A stretch of 34,259 nt of DNA from assembly GCA_030828175.1 (NCBI GenBank), contig JAURDB010000012.1, positions 1 to 34,259 of the forward strand, in the 5' to 3' direction. Each line of letters begins with the position of its first letter. Position 1 is the stretch's first letter. Source of the stretch: Flavobacteriales bacterium. GTDB taxonomy: Bacteria; Bacteroidota; Bacteroidia; Flavobacteriales_D; Sanyastnellaceae. This document shows positions 6,781 to 15,349 of this stretch, piece by piece. Below the pieces are notes generated by a model. It searched no databases. It was not told where the DNA came from and worked only from the letters and a program-made list of their open reading frames with translations. The translations under genes and the position numbers were made by a program.

Positions 6781-8805
6781 TCAAAGCCCTTCATCGCTGC
6801 CCATCCGGTGCAAAATGGTGCTCCCGAAGTGTGCAGCGAGCCGCTCAATGCGCTTTGAAACGGTGATTTTGCGCTTCAACAAATCCACTTCTTCGGCCAT
6901 GGGATCCTCTGAAGTTCCCGGGTCCTCCGCCAATTCCCCCAGCCTGGAGGTAATGCGCTGCCCGTCGCGTCGCGCTTCGTCCAAGAGGAGGCGATACAGC
7001 GCGCCTTGAAGAGCGGGCAACAGCAGTTCCGCCTCCGTTTCAGGAATGATGCCGTGGCGGTTTTCCCAATTGTCACTGAGTGTGAACTCGGTCACCAGAA
7101 TGTCTGCAGTCATGGCGGCCACCTCCGGGCCGCTTTGGGCCCAGATCTCCGGACCGGGAATGCGGCCTTCCTTCATGTGCGCCCGGTACATTTGGATCAC
7201 CTCATCCACGATCGGGTGCCGAATGGCGATGCCCATGGTATCCAGCTCGTGCATGAGCACCTCCGCCAAGGGGGCTTCTATGCTCGGATTTTCCTCCCCA
7301 TCTTCCTGTGTTACCACATCCTCCGGCAAATCCAAAGTGATCTTCTGCGGCCCGTATTGCAACAAGAGCCGAAGCAAATCTTGCTCCCTTCCCGGGCGCC
7401 CCACCTTGCCCAGCAGCCTGGGCTTGCCAATGGGTGCCTCCCGCTCTGGCTGCAGCGAGGGCAAAGGCGCCTTGGCTTCTTTTTCCAGTCTGGCGCGGGC
7501 CTGGCGTGACAACTCTGCAAGCAAATCCTCGACCTGCATGCCCAATCGACCGGCACTTTCCTGGATGTAAACGGTTCTTTTCAGTTCGTCTGGCACATGG
7601 GCAATGCTTTGCACCACGCTGCGCACGAGTTCCGTCCGCTTGATAGGGTCATCCGCTGCCTCGGCATCGAGGAGATCGATCTTGAATCGGATGAAATCGC
7701 GGCTGTGCTCGGCAAGCCACTCCATCAAGGCCTCGCGGCCCATCCGCTTGGCGAACGTGTCCGGATCTTCCCCATCGGGAAGCACCGCCACTTTCACATC
7801 GAGCCCCTCGCCCAGAACGATGTCCACCCCGCGGATGGCCGCACGAAGGCCGGCTGGGTCACCGTCGAAGAGCATGGTCATGCGCTTGCTGAACCTGCGC
7901 AACAGCCGTACCTGCTCTACCGTCAATGCCGTACCTGAACTCGCCACCACATGCTCGACCCCTGCTTGGCGCATCGCCATCACATCGGTGTAGCCCTCGA
8001 CCAGAATGGCGCGGTCTTCCCTGACGATGGCATTGCGGGCCAGGTAGATTCCATACAGCGCCCTCGACTTGTCGTAGAGTGGACTTTCCGGGCTGTTGAC
8101 GTATTTCGGAACCTTTTTGTCCGTCTTGAGGGTACGCCCACCAAACCCGATGAACCGACCGGTCACATCGCGGATCGGAAATATGACCCGGCCCCTGTAG
8201 AAGTCATACAGCGTGCCGTCCTCTCTTTCTTTGCACAGTCCGCTGGCCGTCAGCCATTTGTCCTTGTATCCCGCTTTGCGTGCAGCCACTACCAGGGCGC
8301 CTTCCTCGCCCCAAGGGCGGTCCGGACAATAACCGAGCGCGAAATCGGAAAGGGTCGCATCGGAGAAATCTCTGCTCCTGAAATAAGCGAGGCCGACGCT
8401 CTTGCCCTCTCCCGTCTCCAACAGTTGAGTGGTGAACCACTTTTGGGCCCATGCCGATAGATTGGCCAGGCTTTCTCGCTCCGTCTGTTCCTCGAGTTCC
8501 TCCGGCGTCATCTGCCGTTCCTCGATCTCGATGCCATACTTCCTGGCCAGCCAACGAAGCGCCTCTGGATACGAGAGCTTTTCGTGCTCCATCAGAAAGC
8601 TCACAGCACTGCCCCCCTTGCCAGAGCTGAAATCCTTGAAGATTCCCTTGCCTGGCACCACATAGAATGAAGGGGTCTTCTCGTTGGTGAACGGGCTCAT
8701 GCCACGCAGGCTCGTGCCGCTCTTCTTGAGCTGCACGAAGTCTCCGACCACCTCTTCAATGACGGTGGCCTGCAGAATGGCATCAACGGTATCCTTGGGA
8801 ATCAT
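6781..8805 (-). CDS. dnaG: DNA primase DnaG with degenerate zinc-binding domain
   Basis: DnaG makes RNA primers for replication. The 674-residue protein has an N-terminal CHC2 domain (~30-90), a catalytic core with TOPRIM motifs (LVEGYTDVMAMRQAG, LFDGDPAGLRAA, LPDGEDPDTF) and a C-terminal helicase-interaction region. In E. coli the zinc ligands lie in RGLCPFHNEKTPSF and HCFGCG. Here the same places read RGMSPFTNEKTPSF and KDFSSG, so all four ligands (S37, T40, D58, S61) are lost while the surrounding residues are kept. From memory, flavobacterial DnaG proteins share this, so it is probably lineage-typical and not damage. The gene is last in a minus-strand block after rprXY, with 73 bp and its own candidate box between. 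Confidence 0.95.
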   Translation of the reverse strand: MIPKDTVDAILQATVIEEVVGDFVQLKKSGTSLRGMSPFTNEKTPSFYVVPGKGIFKDFSSGKGGSAVSFLMEHEKLSYPEALRWLARKYGIEIEERQMTPEELEEQTERESLANLSAWAQKWFTTQLLETGEGKSVGLAYFRSRDFSDATLSDFALGYCPDRPWGEEGALVVAARKAGYKDKWLTASGLCKEREDGTLYDFYRGRVIFPIRDVTGRFIGFGGRTLKTDKKVPKYVNSPESPLYDKSRALYGIYLARNAIVREDRAILVEGYTDVMAMRQAGVEHVVASSGTALTVEQVRLLRRFSKRMTMLFDGDPAGLRAAIRGVDIVLGEGLDVKVAVLPDGEDPDTFAKRMGREALMEWLAEHSRDFIRFKIDLLDAEAADDPIKRTELVRSVVQSIAHVPDELKRTVYIQESAGRLGMQVEDLLAELSRQARARLEKEAKAPLPSLQPEREAPIGKPRLLGKVGRPGREQDLLRLLLQYGPQKITLDLPEDVVTQEDGEENPSIEAPLAEVLMHELDTMGIAIRHPIVDEVIQMYRAHMKEGRIPGPEIWAQSGPEVAAMTADILVTEFTLSDNWENRHGIIPETEAELLLPALQGALYRLLLDEARRDGQRITSRLGELAEDPGTSEDPMAEEVDLLKRKITVSKRIERLAAHFGSTILHRMGSDEGL

Positions 8806-8824
8806 GCGAACCGAACCGGGAGAA

Positions 8825-8832
8825 CCAAATTA
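8825..8832 (-). promoter_or_regulatory. Candidate -7 box of dnaG (TAATTTGG)
   Basis: TAATTTGG on the minus strand lies 19 nt before the dnaG ATG. A weak CCCG-TTTT-CGGG hairpin directly upstream could terminate the rprXY transcript. Confidence 0.4.
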
Positions 8833-8878
8833 AACCCCGAAAACGGGCCCCCGAGAACCGTTCGTCAATTTGTCTTGT

Positions 8879-9574
8879 TCAATCCGCGATGAGCTTGAAG
8901 CCTTTGCCATGCACATTGAGGATTTCCACGCGGGGATCCTCCTTCAAATGCTTGCGCAGTTTGGCTATGTAGACATCCATGCTCCTGCCATTGAAGTAGT
9001 TCGCGTCTCCCCAGATGGCATTGAGCGCATACTCCCTCTCCAGCAGGGCGTTTTTGGCTTTCGTGAGGAGGAAGAGGAGTTCGTTCTCCTTGGTCGTCAG
9101 TCGCTGTGCCTCATCTCCAAGCCGCAATTCCTGCCGATTGTAATCGTAGGCATAGTGTCCAATGGTCATCTCCTCGACGTCATCGGTGTTTTCCGGTAGG
9201 GCAGCCGATCGGCGCAAGATGGCCTCGATTCGGGCCTCCAGCTCATCCATTGAGAACGGTTTCGTCATGTAGTCGTCCGCTCCCACTTTGAAGCCCTGCA
9301 GGGTGTCTTCGCGCTGGCTCTTTGCGGTGAGAAACAAAATGGGAACGTGCCGATTGAGCCCTCTGATCTCCTCCGCTACCTGGTAACCATCCTTGACCGG
9401 CATCATCACATCGAGGATCACGAAGTCAAATGAACCCACGCGGAAATTCCGCACACCTTCGGCACCGTCCTGCGCCCAAGTAGTATTGTATCCCTTGCGA
9501 TTGAGAAAGTCCCTCAGGAGCTTTCCGAGGTTGGGGTCGTCTTCACAGAGAAGAATGTCGAGCTGTTGTTTCAT
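8879..9574 (-). CDS. rprY: OmpR-family response regulator, RprY-like
   Basis: The 231-residue protein has a receiver domain (residues ~5-120) with acidic pocket ED at 11-12, phospho-acceptor Asp55 in VILDVMMP, and switch Lys in YMTKPF. A winged-helix OmpR DNA-binding domain follows (ENELLFLLTKAKNALLEREYALNAIWG ... MDVYIAKLRKHLKEDP ... VHGKGFKLI). It would be phosphorylated by the kinase encoded just upstream; the two genes overlap by 4 bp (9571-9574). Assignment to the RprY group rests on strong resemblance and pairing with the RprX-like kinase. Regulon unknown. Confidence 0.88.
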   Translation of the reverse strand: MKQQLDILLCEDDPNLGKLLRDFLNRKGYNTTWAQDGAEGVRNFRVGSFDFVILDVMMPVKDGYQVAEEIRGLNRHVPILFLTAKSQREDTLQGFKVGADDYMTKPFSMDELEARIEAILRRSAALPENTDDVEEMTIGHYAYDYNRQELRLGDEAQRLTTKENELLFLLTKAKNALLEREYALNAIWGDANYFNGRSMDVYIAKLRKHLKEDPRVEILNVHGKGFKLIAD

Positions 9575-10893
9575 GACGTTTTCTTTGTTTGGGGAAAAAC
9601 CAATGTGAACGTGCTGCCCTTGCCGGCTGTACTCACAACGTCAATTTGGGCGCCATGTTGCTGCATGACTGCCTTTACGTAGCTCAATCCGAGTCCGAAT
9701 CCCTTCACGTCGTGCACATTTCCGGTAGGAACGCGGTAGAGTTTATCAAAAACCTTGCCTAAATGTTCCCGCGGGATTCCAATGCCATTGTCGACGAAAG
9801 CGATGTGCAAGGAACCGGCCTGGTTCCATGACTTCACCCGGAGATGCGGTTCAACCCCTCCGTACTTGATTGCGTTGTCTACCAAGTTGAAGACCACATT
9901 CGTCAAATGGGTGCGGTCACCTGTCACCACCGGGTCCGTTGCTTCCAGTTGCGAAGAGGTGCTTCCTCCTTGCTTCTTGATGTGAATGGCCTGGTTGCGC
10001 AGAACCTCCTTGACCAGGTCATGGAAATTCAAGGGCTGGCGGTACAGCTCCAATTCACCTTGGTCGAGCATCGCCGCCCGCAACACGTTTTCTACGAGCA
10101 GCCCCAGCCTCTTGTTTTCCGAACGGATGAGCTGAACGTAGTATCGAAAGTTCTCTGGGTCGGCTGACATTTCTTCATCCAACAGGGCCTCTCCCGCCAA
10201 TCCAATGGTGGAAATGGGGGTCTTCAACTCGTGCGTCATGTTGTTGATGAGGTCGCTTTTCAGACGATTCAATTGCTCTGCCTTGCGCAGGCCGTTTGCG
10301 GCATACACCGTGAAGGCCAACAGCACCACCATCAGGAGCAGATTGGCCGTCAGTTCCAGCCACATGTCTTTCGCGAGCACCAGTCTCTTGCGGGGAAAAA
10401 ACACAGTGTAGAGCTGCACGTCGTCCAAGCGCTGTGCGTCTCCTGCGGGAATGCGATAGCCTTGATCTTGCAGTTCATCCAGAAATTGCACATCCTCGTC
10501 CTGCAAGAAAATGGGTCGGCCATAACGGTCCAGCAGCGCAGACCGGAATTCAAAATCAATGCCCCGGTCCCTCAAAATGATGGTCAGGATGCTGTCTGCC
10601 ACCAGCATGGCCGCTTCGCGCTTCAAAGTGCCTTCGGCGCGAACGACCACCAAACTATCTGCTGCTGGCCCGGACACCGGAGCCAATCCTGCGGGAGGAG
10701 GTGGGGGAGGGAAATCGGCCGTAGACAGAGCGAGAACGGACTGGACTTCAACCAACGCCGTGCGGGCCTGCTCGTCAAACAAATCGCTGCGCGCTTCCAC
10801 CAATGCGCGCACCCATCCAAACTGGAGCGTCAGCAGGCCGGAAAGCAGGGCGCCCATGCCCAGGACGAGTACAGCTGTGCGGCGGCTTCTCAT
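9571..10893 (-). CDS. rprX: Membrane sensor histidine kinase, RprX-like
   Basis: The 440-residue kinase has a transmembrane helix at ~6-26, a periplasmic sensor of ~150 residues and a second helix at ~180-199. The HisKA domain follows with H221 in NNMTHELKTPISTI. The HATPase domain carries the N box (VFNLVDNAIKYG), G1 (VDNGIGIP) and G2 (GFGLGLSYV). The sensor contains a run of six prolines (residues 62-67) just after the membrane-proximal helix. The start ATG is 4 nt after a perfect TAATTTTG box, suggesting a leaderless message. It is divergent from prs across a 70-bp gap. The signal it senses cannot be read from the sequence. Confidence 0.88.
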   Translation of the reverse strand: MRSRRTAVLVLGMGALLSGLLTLQFGWVRALVEARSDLFDEQARTALVEVQSVLALSTADFPPPPPPAGLAPVSGPAADSLVVVRAEGTLKREAAMLVADSILTIILRDRGIDFEFRSALLDRYGRPIFLQDEDVQFLDELQDQGYRIPAGDAQRLDDVQLYTVFFPRKRLVLAKDMWLELTANLLLMVVLLAFTVYAANGLRKAEQLNRLKSDLINNMTHELKTPISTIGLAGEALLDEEMSADPENFRYYVQLIRSENKRLGLLVENVLRAAMLDQGELELYRQPLNFHDLVKEVLRNQAIHIKKQGGSTSSQLEATDPVVTGDRTHLTNVVFNLVDNAIKYGGVEPHLRVKSWNQAGSLHIAFVDNGIGIPREHLGKVFDKLYRVPTGNVHDVKGFGLGLSYVKAVMQQHGAQIDVVSTAGKGSTFTLVFPQTKKTS

Positions 10894-10897
10894 GCGA

Positions 10898-10905
10898 CAA
10901 AATTA
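10898..10905 (-). promoter_or_regulatory. -7 box of rprX (TAATTTTG), 4 nt from ATG
   Basis: TAATTTTG is a full match to TAnnTTTG on the minus strand. Only four bases (TCGC) separate it from the ATG at 10893, so transcription would begin at or next to the start codon. Confidence 0.55.
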
Positions 10906-10935
10906 CAGGTGTGTCAGGGGCATTGACGTCCGAAC

Positions 10936-10943
10936 TATCTTTG
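10936..10943 (+). promoter_or_regulatory. -7 box of prs (TATCTTTG)
   Basis: TATCTTTG is a full match to TAnnTTTG and lies 20 nt before the prs ATG at 10964. A TTG at 10923-10925 is too close to be the usual -33 element, so only the -7 part is called. Confidence 0.6.
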
Positions 10944-10963
10944 CGCCCTTGAATCACGCTACG

Positions 10964-11905
10964 ATGGACGATTCTTTGCGCATCCTGGCCGGCTCGGCAT
11001 CGAAAGAACTCGGTGGTCGGATTGCCATGGGCTATGGTGTTCCATTGTGTGAAACCACCCACACGGTTTTCAGTGATGGGGAGATTCGCGTGAGCATTGA
11101 GGAGACCGTTCGGGGCAAGGAAGTGGTGATTGTGCAGAGCACTTTCCCCCCTACCGACAACCTGTTCGAGCTTCTGATGCTCATCGACGCAGCCAAGCGT
11201 GCGTCCGCGAAGAGAATCGTGGCGGTGATCCCCTATTTCGGCTTTGCCAGGCAGGACCGCAAGGACGCGCCCCGCGTGGCCATTGGCGCCAAGCTCATCG
11301 CCAACATGCTCACAGCTGCAGGCGTAGACAGGGTCATCACCATGGACCTGCACGCCGACCAGATCCAGGGATTCTTTGAAGTGCCCGTCGACCACATCTA
11401 CGGTTCGGCCATCTTCCTCCCCTACCTCGAAAATCTGGGGTCCGACAATCTGCTGATTGCGACGCCGGACACGGGCGGTACCAAGCGGGCCAATGCTTTT
11501 GCGAAGTACCTCGGTGTGGACATGGCCATCTGTTACAAGCAACGCAAAGTGGCCAATCAAGTGGCCAGCATGCGGGTCATTGGAGACGTTGAAGGCAAGG
11601 ATGTGGTGCTCGTGGATGACATCTGCGACACCGGAGGTACCTTGACCAAAGCAGCAGACATGATGAAGGAACACGGTGCACGCAGTGTGCGCGCAGTGTG
11701 CACCCATGCTGTTCTGTCCGGACCCGCCTACGAGCGGATCGAGGCCAGTTCGCTGACCGAACTCGTCGTGACCGACAGCATTCCGCTGCGCAGCGACAAA
11801 CCCACAGACAAGATTACCGTGCTCGATTGTGCGGACCTTTTTGCCACCGTTGTCCGGTGCCTGGTCCAGAACGAGAGCATCAGTTCGCATTTTCTCATCA
11901 CCTAA
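10964..11905 (+). CDS. prs: Ribose-phosphate pyrophosphokinase
   Basis: Prs makes PRPP from ribose 5-phosphate and ATP for nucleotide, His and Trp synthesis. The ORF track extends far upstream into the antisense of rprX. The true start is ATG 10964, giving 313 residues (MDDSLRILAGSASKELGG), the usual family length. Motifs are FSDGEIRVSIEE, PYFGFARQDRK (flexible loop), the DLHADQIQGFF segment and the PRPP-binding loop VLVDDICDTGGTL. It heads a plus-strand unit with rplY and pth; the gap to rplY is 9 bp. Confidence 0.96.
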   Translation: MDDSLRILAGSASKELGGRIAMGYGVPLCETTHTVFSDGEIRVSIEETVRGKEVVIVQSTFPPTDNLFELLMLIDAAKRASAKRIVAVIPYFGFARQDRKDAPRVAIGAKLIANMLTAAGVDRVITMDLHADQIQGFFEVPVDHIYGSAIFLPYLENLGSDNLLIATPDTGGTKRANAFAKYLGVDMAICYKQRKVANQVASMRVIGDVEGKDVVLVDDICDTGGTLTKAADMMKEHGARSVRAVCTHAVLSGPAYERIEASSLTELVVTDSIPLRSDKPTDKITVLDCADLFATVVRCLVQNESISSHFLIT

Positions 11906-11914
11906 TACAAAACC

Positions 11915-12535
11915 ATGAAAACTGCTTCATTGAGCGGCTCTCCCAGAGAGGGCGTAGGGAAAAAGGATGCAGCCGAACTGCGCGCCAAGGGTCAGGTTCC
12001 CGGCGTGCTTTACGGAGGCGCCGAGCAGGTTCACTTCCATGTGAACGAGATTCAGCTGAACAAGCTGGTCTTCACCCCTGAGACCTACCGACTGAATTTC
12101 GAGGTCGGAGGCACCACGTACGACTGCGTGGTTCAGGACATCCAGTTCCACCCGGTCACTGACCGCATCGTACACGTCGACCTATTGCAGGTCGTGGCGG
12201 ACAAGCCGATTCGTGTGAAACTGCCCGTTCGTACAACCGGCACGAGTGTGGGTGTGCGGAATGGCGGTCGCCTCCACGTCGTATACCGCCGCCTGCCTGT
12301 CGTTGGTCTTGCCGACCAGATTCCGGAAGACGTGAGCTTGGACATCAGTCCCTTGGACATCGGAGATTCCCTGCGTGTCGAAGGCTTGTCCGTTGAAGGT
12401 TGCTCCATTCCGTTGAACCCGTCCGCTGTTGTTCTCAGCGTTCGCCGTACCCGTGCTGCCATGTCTGCTGCGGCTGAAGTCGCCGATGACGGTGCCGGAG
12501 AAGGTGAAGGCGGAGAGGAAGGCGGAGAGGACTGA
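11915..12535 (+). CDS. rplY: 50S ribosomal protein L25, long (Ctc-like) form
   Basis: The 206-residue protein has the L25 5S-rRNA-binding beta-barrel at the N-terminus (REGVGKKDAAELRAKGQVPGVLYGG, then FHPVTDRIVHVDLLQV) and the TL5/Ctc C-terminal domain (VGVRNGGRLHVVYRRLPVVGLADQIPEDVSLDISPLDIGDSLRVEGL). It ends with a very acidic low-complexity tail (DDGAGEGEGGEEGGED). It sits between prs and pth, a common bacterial order. Confidence 0.95.
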   Translation: MKTASLSGSPREGVGKKDAAELRAKGQVPGVLYGGAEQVHFHVNEIQLNKLVFTPETYRLNFEVGGTTYDCVVQDIQFHPVTDRIVHVDLLQVVADKPIRVKLPVRTTGTSVGVRNGGRLHVVYRRLPVVGLADQIPEDVSLDISPLDIGDSLRVEGLSVEGCSIPLNPSAVVLSVRRTRAAMSAAAEVADDGAGEGEGGEEGGED

Positions 12536-12560
12536 TATCCTCGCCCGCTTTCAATAGCCG

Positions 12561-13124
12561 ATGAAATTCCTCCTGGTCGGATTGGGTAATCCGGGAGCCG
12601 ATTATGTGCGCACGCGTCACAACATCGGCTTCATGGCCCTTGACGCTCTGGCCGGTGCTTCAGAGGTGGCTTTTTCGCCGGACCGGTTGGGAGATGTCGC
12701 CCGTTGCCGGCACAAAGGACGCCAGCTCGTTCTCGTGAAGCCATCGACCTTCATGAACCTGAGTGGCAAGGCCGTGAGGTACTGGATGGACACGGAAAAG
12801 GTGCCCGTGGAACGGATGATGGTCATCACCGATGACATCAACCTGCCCTTTGGCACCCTGCGTGTTCGCGCCAAGGGAAACGACGGCGGCCACAACGGCC
12901 TCAAGGACATCCAATCGGTACTGGGCTCATCCGCCTATCCCAGGCTCCGCTTTGGGGTCGGTGCGGATTTTGGCCCAGGTCGCCAGATCGACCATGTCTT
13001 GGGCCGGTTCTCCGATCAGGAAGAGTCCGCATTGGGCGAGCGTTTGGAGCGCACTACGGCGTTGATGCAGTCCTTTGCCTTTGCGGGTTTGCAACGGACC
13101 ATGAACACCTTCAACAACACCTGA
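12561..13124 (+). CDS. pth: Peptidyl-tRNA hydrolase
   Basis: Pth releases tRNA from peptidyl-tRNA that drops off the ribosome. The 187-residue protein has GLGNPGADYVRTRHNIGFMALD (catalytic His in RHNIGF), KPSTFMNLSG, the DDINLPFG Asp loop and GGHNGLKDI. Length is normal. It follows rplY after 25 bp and is the last gene of the prs unit; a GC hairpin follows. Confidence 0.96.
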   Translation: MKFLLVGLGNPGADYVRTRHNIGFMALDALAGASEVAFSPDRLGDVARCRHKGRQLVLVKPSTFMNLSGKAVRYWMDTEKVPVERMMVITDDINLPFGTLRVRAKGNDGGHNGLKDIQSVLGSSAYPRLRFGVGADFGPGRQIDHVLGRFSDQEESALGERLERTTALMQSFAFAGLQRTMNTFNNT

Positions 13125-13127
13125 CGG

Positions 13128-13146
13128 GCGCCCTGGAAAAGGGCGC
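13128..13146. terminator. GC hairpin between convergent pth and nadD
   Basis: GCGCCC-TGGAAAA-GGGCGC lies 3 bp after the pth stop and 8 bp beyond the nadD stop. No proper T tract follows on either strand, so it may be a weak two-way terminator. Confidence 0.45.
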
Positions 13147-13154
13147 TGTTGGCT

Positions 13155-13763
13155 TCAATTCTGAGGGGAGAAGGCGTAGAGCTTTTTCTCGCGGATGTAA
13201 CTGGCAGCGGCGTCCGGCAGCAAGTAACGCGCGGAATCTCCGTGGGCCAACGCAGTCCGCAAATACGTGCTGGAAATGCTGATGATGGGAGCCGGGCTCA
13301 TGACGATGCCCTTTCCATCCGGGATTACGGTGCCGTTGGAACCTGTCGATTCCCCCTGCTCGGGGGCTCGGGGGTACACCAGAAACCCATGTCCGTCCAC
13401 GAGTTCGCGCCAACGCGCCCATTGTTGCAACGTACGCAGGTTGTCTTCACCAATGATGATCCGGAACTCCTCTTCCGGATGCCGGCGGCGCAGGAAGTCC
13501 ATGGTATGGGCGGTGTAGTTGGGCCGTGGCAATCCAAACTCGACATCCTCTGCTTTCAATCGGGGGTTGTCTGCGACGACGCGACGTACCATCTCCAGCC
13601 GGTCCCCTTCAGGAGCCAATTCCTCCGCCGCTTTCATTGGGTTGTGGGGAGTAACCACAAACCAGACTTCATCGAGGCCGTGGTGGGTCAGCATGTGCTG
13701 ACCTATGATGAGATGCCCGGTGTGAATGGGATTGAAAGAGCCGAAGTAGAGTCCAACTTTCAT
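13155..13763 (-). CDS. nadD: Nicotinate-nucleotide adenylyltransferase
   Basis: NadD adenylates nicotinate mononucleotide in NAD synthesis. The 202-residue protein carries the nucleotidyltransferase motifs GLYFGSFNPIHTGHLII and ISISSTYLR, plus VTPHNPMK, which binds the nicotinate side in this family. Its start overlaps the gmk stop by 4 bp, making it the last gene of yicC-gmk-nadD. Confidence 0.94.
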   Translation of the reverse strand: MKVGLYFGSFNPIHTGHLIIGQHMLTHHGLDEVWFVVTPHNPMKAAEELAPEGDRLEMVRRVVADNPRLKAEDVEFGLPRPNYTAHTMDFLRRRHPEEEFRIIIGEDNLRTLQQWARWRELVDGHGFLVYPRAPEQGESTGSNGTVIPDGKGIVMSPAPIISISSTYLRTALAHGDSARYLLPDAAASYIREKKLYAFSPQN

Positions 13764-14398
13764 TCCACCTGCATTGTCCCTGTAACCAAGAATTTCTGGG
13801 CTTTGCCAAGGAGCTCCGCGGTGGCACGATCGAGGTCGTCATTGACGAGCTCCAAATCAAAACCGGGAGCCAGGGCCATTTCCGTTTCTGCCTTGGCCAA
13901 ACGGCGCTCCACGTCCTCTTCGGAATCCGTTCCCCTGCCGCGAAGGCGTGCTCCGAGAACTTCGAGTGAAGGTGGACGAACGAAAATGGCAAGCAGCCGA
14001 TCGCCGAGCAGCTCTTTCAACCGCAATCCGCCCACGACATCCACATCGAAAAGGATGTGCCTTCCCGCCGTCCAATGACGGTCGATTTCCGATTTCAAGG
14101 TCCCGTAATACCTGCCGGGATAGACCTCTTCCCACTCTAGGAAATCGCCGGCCTCGACCTTGGCAAGGAAGACCTCGGTAGAAAAGAAGTGATAGTCTTC
14201 GCCATTCACCTCATCCCCCCTCAGCGGCCGGTTGGTGGCGGAAACACTGAAAGCAAGGTCGTTTCTCTCTGCCATGAGGCGGCGCACCAAGGTCGTCTTG
14301 CCGGCCCCTGATGGAGCGGAAAAGGCGAGTGCCCGGGTGGTGGTATGGACTGGGTTCGGCTCAGACACCGCTTCCTGCTTGATGGGATTCTCGATCAC
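13760..14398 (-). CDS. gmk: Guanylate kinase
   Basis: Gmk phosphorylates GMP to GDP. It has the P-loop SAPSGAGKTTLV, SVSATNRPLRGDEVNGEDYHF (GMP binding), LEWEEVYPGRYYGT and FDVDVVGGLRLK. The GTG start at 14398 shares GTGA with the yicC stop (4-bp overlap) and gives 212 residues with a ~22-residue tail before the kinase core. No ATG exists nearer to the core, so the extension is likely real. Confidence 0.93.
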   Translation of the reverse strand: MIENPIKQEAVSEPNPVHTTTRALAFSAPSGAGKTTLVRRLMAERNDLAFSVSATNRPLRGDEVNGEDYHFFSTEVFLAKVEAGDFLEWEEVYPGRYYGTLKSEIDRHWTAGRHILFDVDVVGGLRLKELLGDRLLAIFVRPPSLEVLGARLRGRGTDSEEDVERRLAKAETEMALAPGFDLELVNDDLDRATAELLGKAQKFLVTGTMQVE

Positions 14399-15285
14399 AA
14401 TATGTTCAGCACCTGTTCCTTGATCTTCTCGAGCTCGTCTTTCATCTGGACTACGATGCGCTGCATGGCCGCGTCTTGACTCTTGCTTCCCAAGGTGTTG
14501 ATTTCCCTTCCGATTTCCTGGCCGATGAAGCCCAATTTCTTGCCTTGACCGGAAGGGCCGTCCAGCATTTCGATGAAATATGCGCAGTTGGCTTCGAGCC
14601 TGACGAGCTCTTCCGTTACGTCGAGCTTCTCCAGGTAGAAGATCAACTCGTGCTCGAACCGGTTTTCATCCACCCGGTCGCGGGGCAGGTCGGCCTCCAA
14701 ATGTTCTTTCAAGCGGTCGCGCACGCGGTCTGTGCGGGCCTCGAGCAAGGGGGCGAGTTCCTGCCTGAGGGATTCAATCCTTCCCACCCGCTGGCGGAAA
14801 TCCAACTCCAGCGTTGCCCCCTCCTGCTTGCGGTAGGTCATGAACCCCTCACACGCCTCGCGGACCAGCTTGATCATCCCGGACCACTCTTCCTCGTTGA
14901 AGGTGTCCCTCGACGTGCTGACCGCATCCGGGAAATGCAAGGCGGAATCGAGCTTTTGCAGCTGGCCATCCACATGGCTCTTGGGCACTCCATTCTCCTC
15001 GAACAAAGGCGCGAGCTGGTCCAAGTATTGTTGGACGAGGGGTACATTGACTTCGTGCCGAACGTCGCCCGCATCGGATTCGAAGTGGATGAAGAAATCG
15101 GACTTGCCCCGGCCCACCACCTGTCCCAGCTCCTTTCGCAGCTCCATCTCCTTCTCCCGGAATTGGGGTGGCATGCGGACGGAGAGGTCCAAACCCTTGC
15201 CGTTCAACGACCGGAGTTCGACCGTGTATTTGCGGGTGCCGATGTGGGCTTCGGCTTTCCCGTAGCCGGTCATGGAAAGGATCAT
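14395..15285 (-). CDS. yicC: YicC-family endoribonuclease
   Basis: YicC/RemA-type proteins are metal-dependent RNases. From ATG 15285 the protein has 296 residues and begins with the family's hallmark MILSMTGYGKAEA. The N-terminal YicC domain has ELRSLNGKGLDLSVRMPPQ. The C-terminal DUF1732 domain has DENRFEHELIFYLEKLDVTEELVRL and GPSGQGKKLGFIGQEIGREINTLGSKS, with the conserved Glu and Asn residues intact. The track's longer ORF runs into the opposite gene and is not supported. It is divergent from the prenyl synthase gene and coupled to gmk. Confidence 0.92.
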   Translation of the reverse strand: MILSMTGYGKAEAHIGTRKYTVELRSLNGKGLDLSVRMPPQFREKEMELRKELGQVVGRGKSDFFIHFESDAGDVRHEVNVPLVQQYLDQLAPLFEENGVPKSHVDGQLQKLDSALHFPDAVSTSRDTFNEEEWSGMIKLVREACEGFMTYRKQEGATLELDFRQRVGRIESLRQELAPLLEARTDRVRDRLKEHLEADLPRDRVDENRFEHELIFYLEKLDVTEELVRLEANCAYFIEMLDGPSGQGKKLGFIGQEIGREINTLGSKSQDAAMQRIVVQMKDELEKIKEQVLNIL

Positions 15286-15288
15286 GCC

Positions 15289-15296
15289 GCAAAATA
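15289..15296 (-). promoter_or_regulatory. Candidate -7 box of yicC (TATTTTGC)
   Basis: TATTTTGC on the minus strand ends 3 nt before the yicC ATG. It pairs with a similar box for the divergent prenyl synthase gene about 50 bp away. Confidence 0.4.
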
Positions 15297-15337
15297 CATC
15301 CGTACCCCCACCCGGCATCAGGGCACGTTCGGGAAGG

Positions 15338-15345
15338 TAACTTCG
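15338..15345 (+). promoter_or_regulatory. Candidate -7 box of the prenyl synthase gene (TAACTTCG)
   Basis: TAACTTCG ends exactly 4 nt before ATG 15350. It has the same TAnnTTCG form as the two tRNA boxes. Confidence 0.4.
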
Positions 15346-15349
15346 CTTC

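Noticed and set aside
10923-10925. TTG as -33 element for prs
   Set aside because: Only 10 nt separate it from the -7 box, against the usual ~19-20.
10559-10963. N-terminal extension of prs in the ORF track
   Set aside because: It is antisense to rprX, and the standard Prs N-terminus begins at ATG 10964 after a full promoter box.
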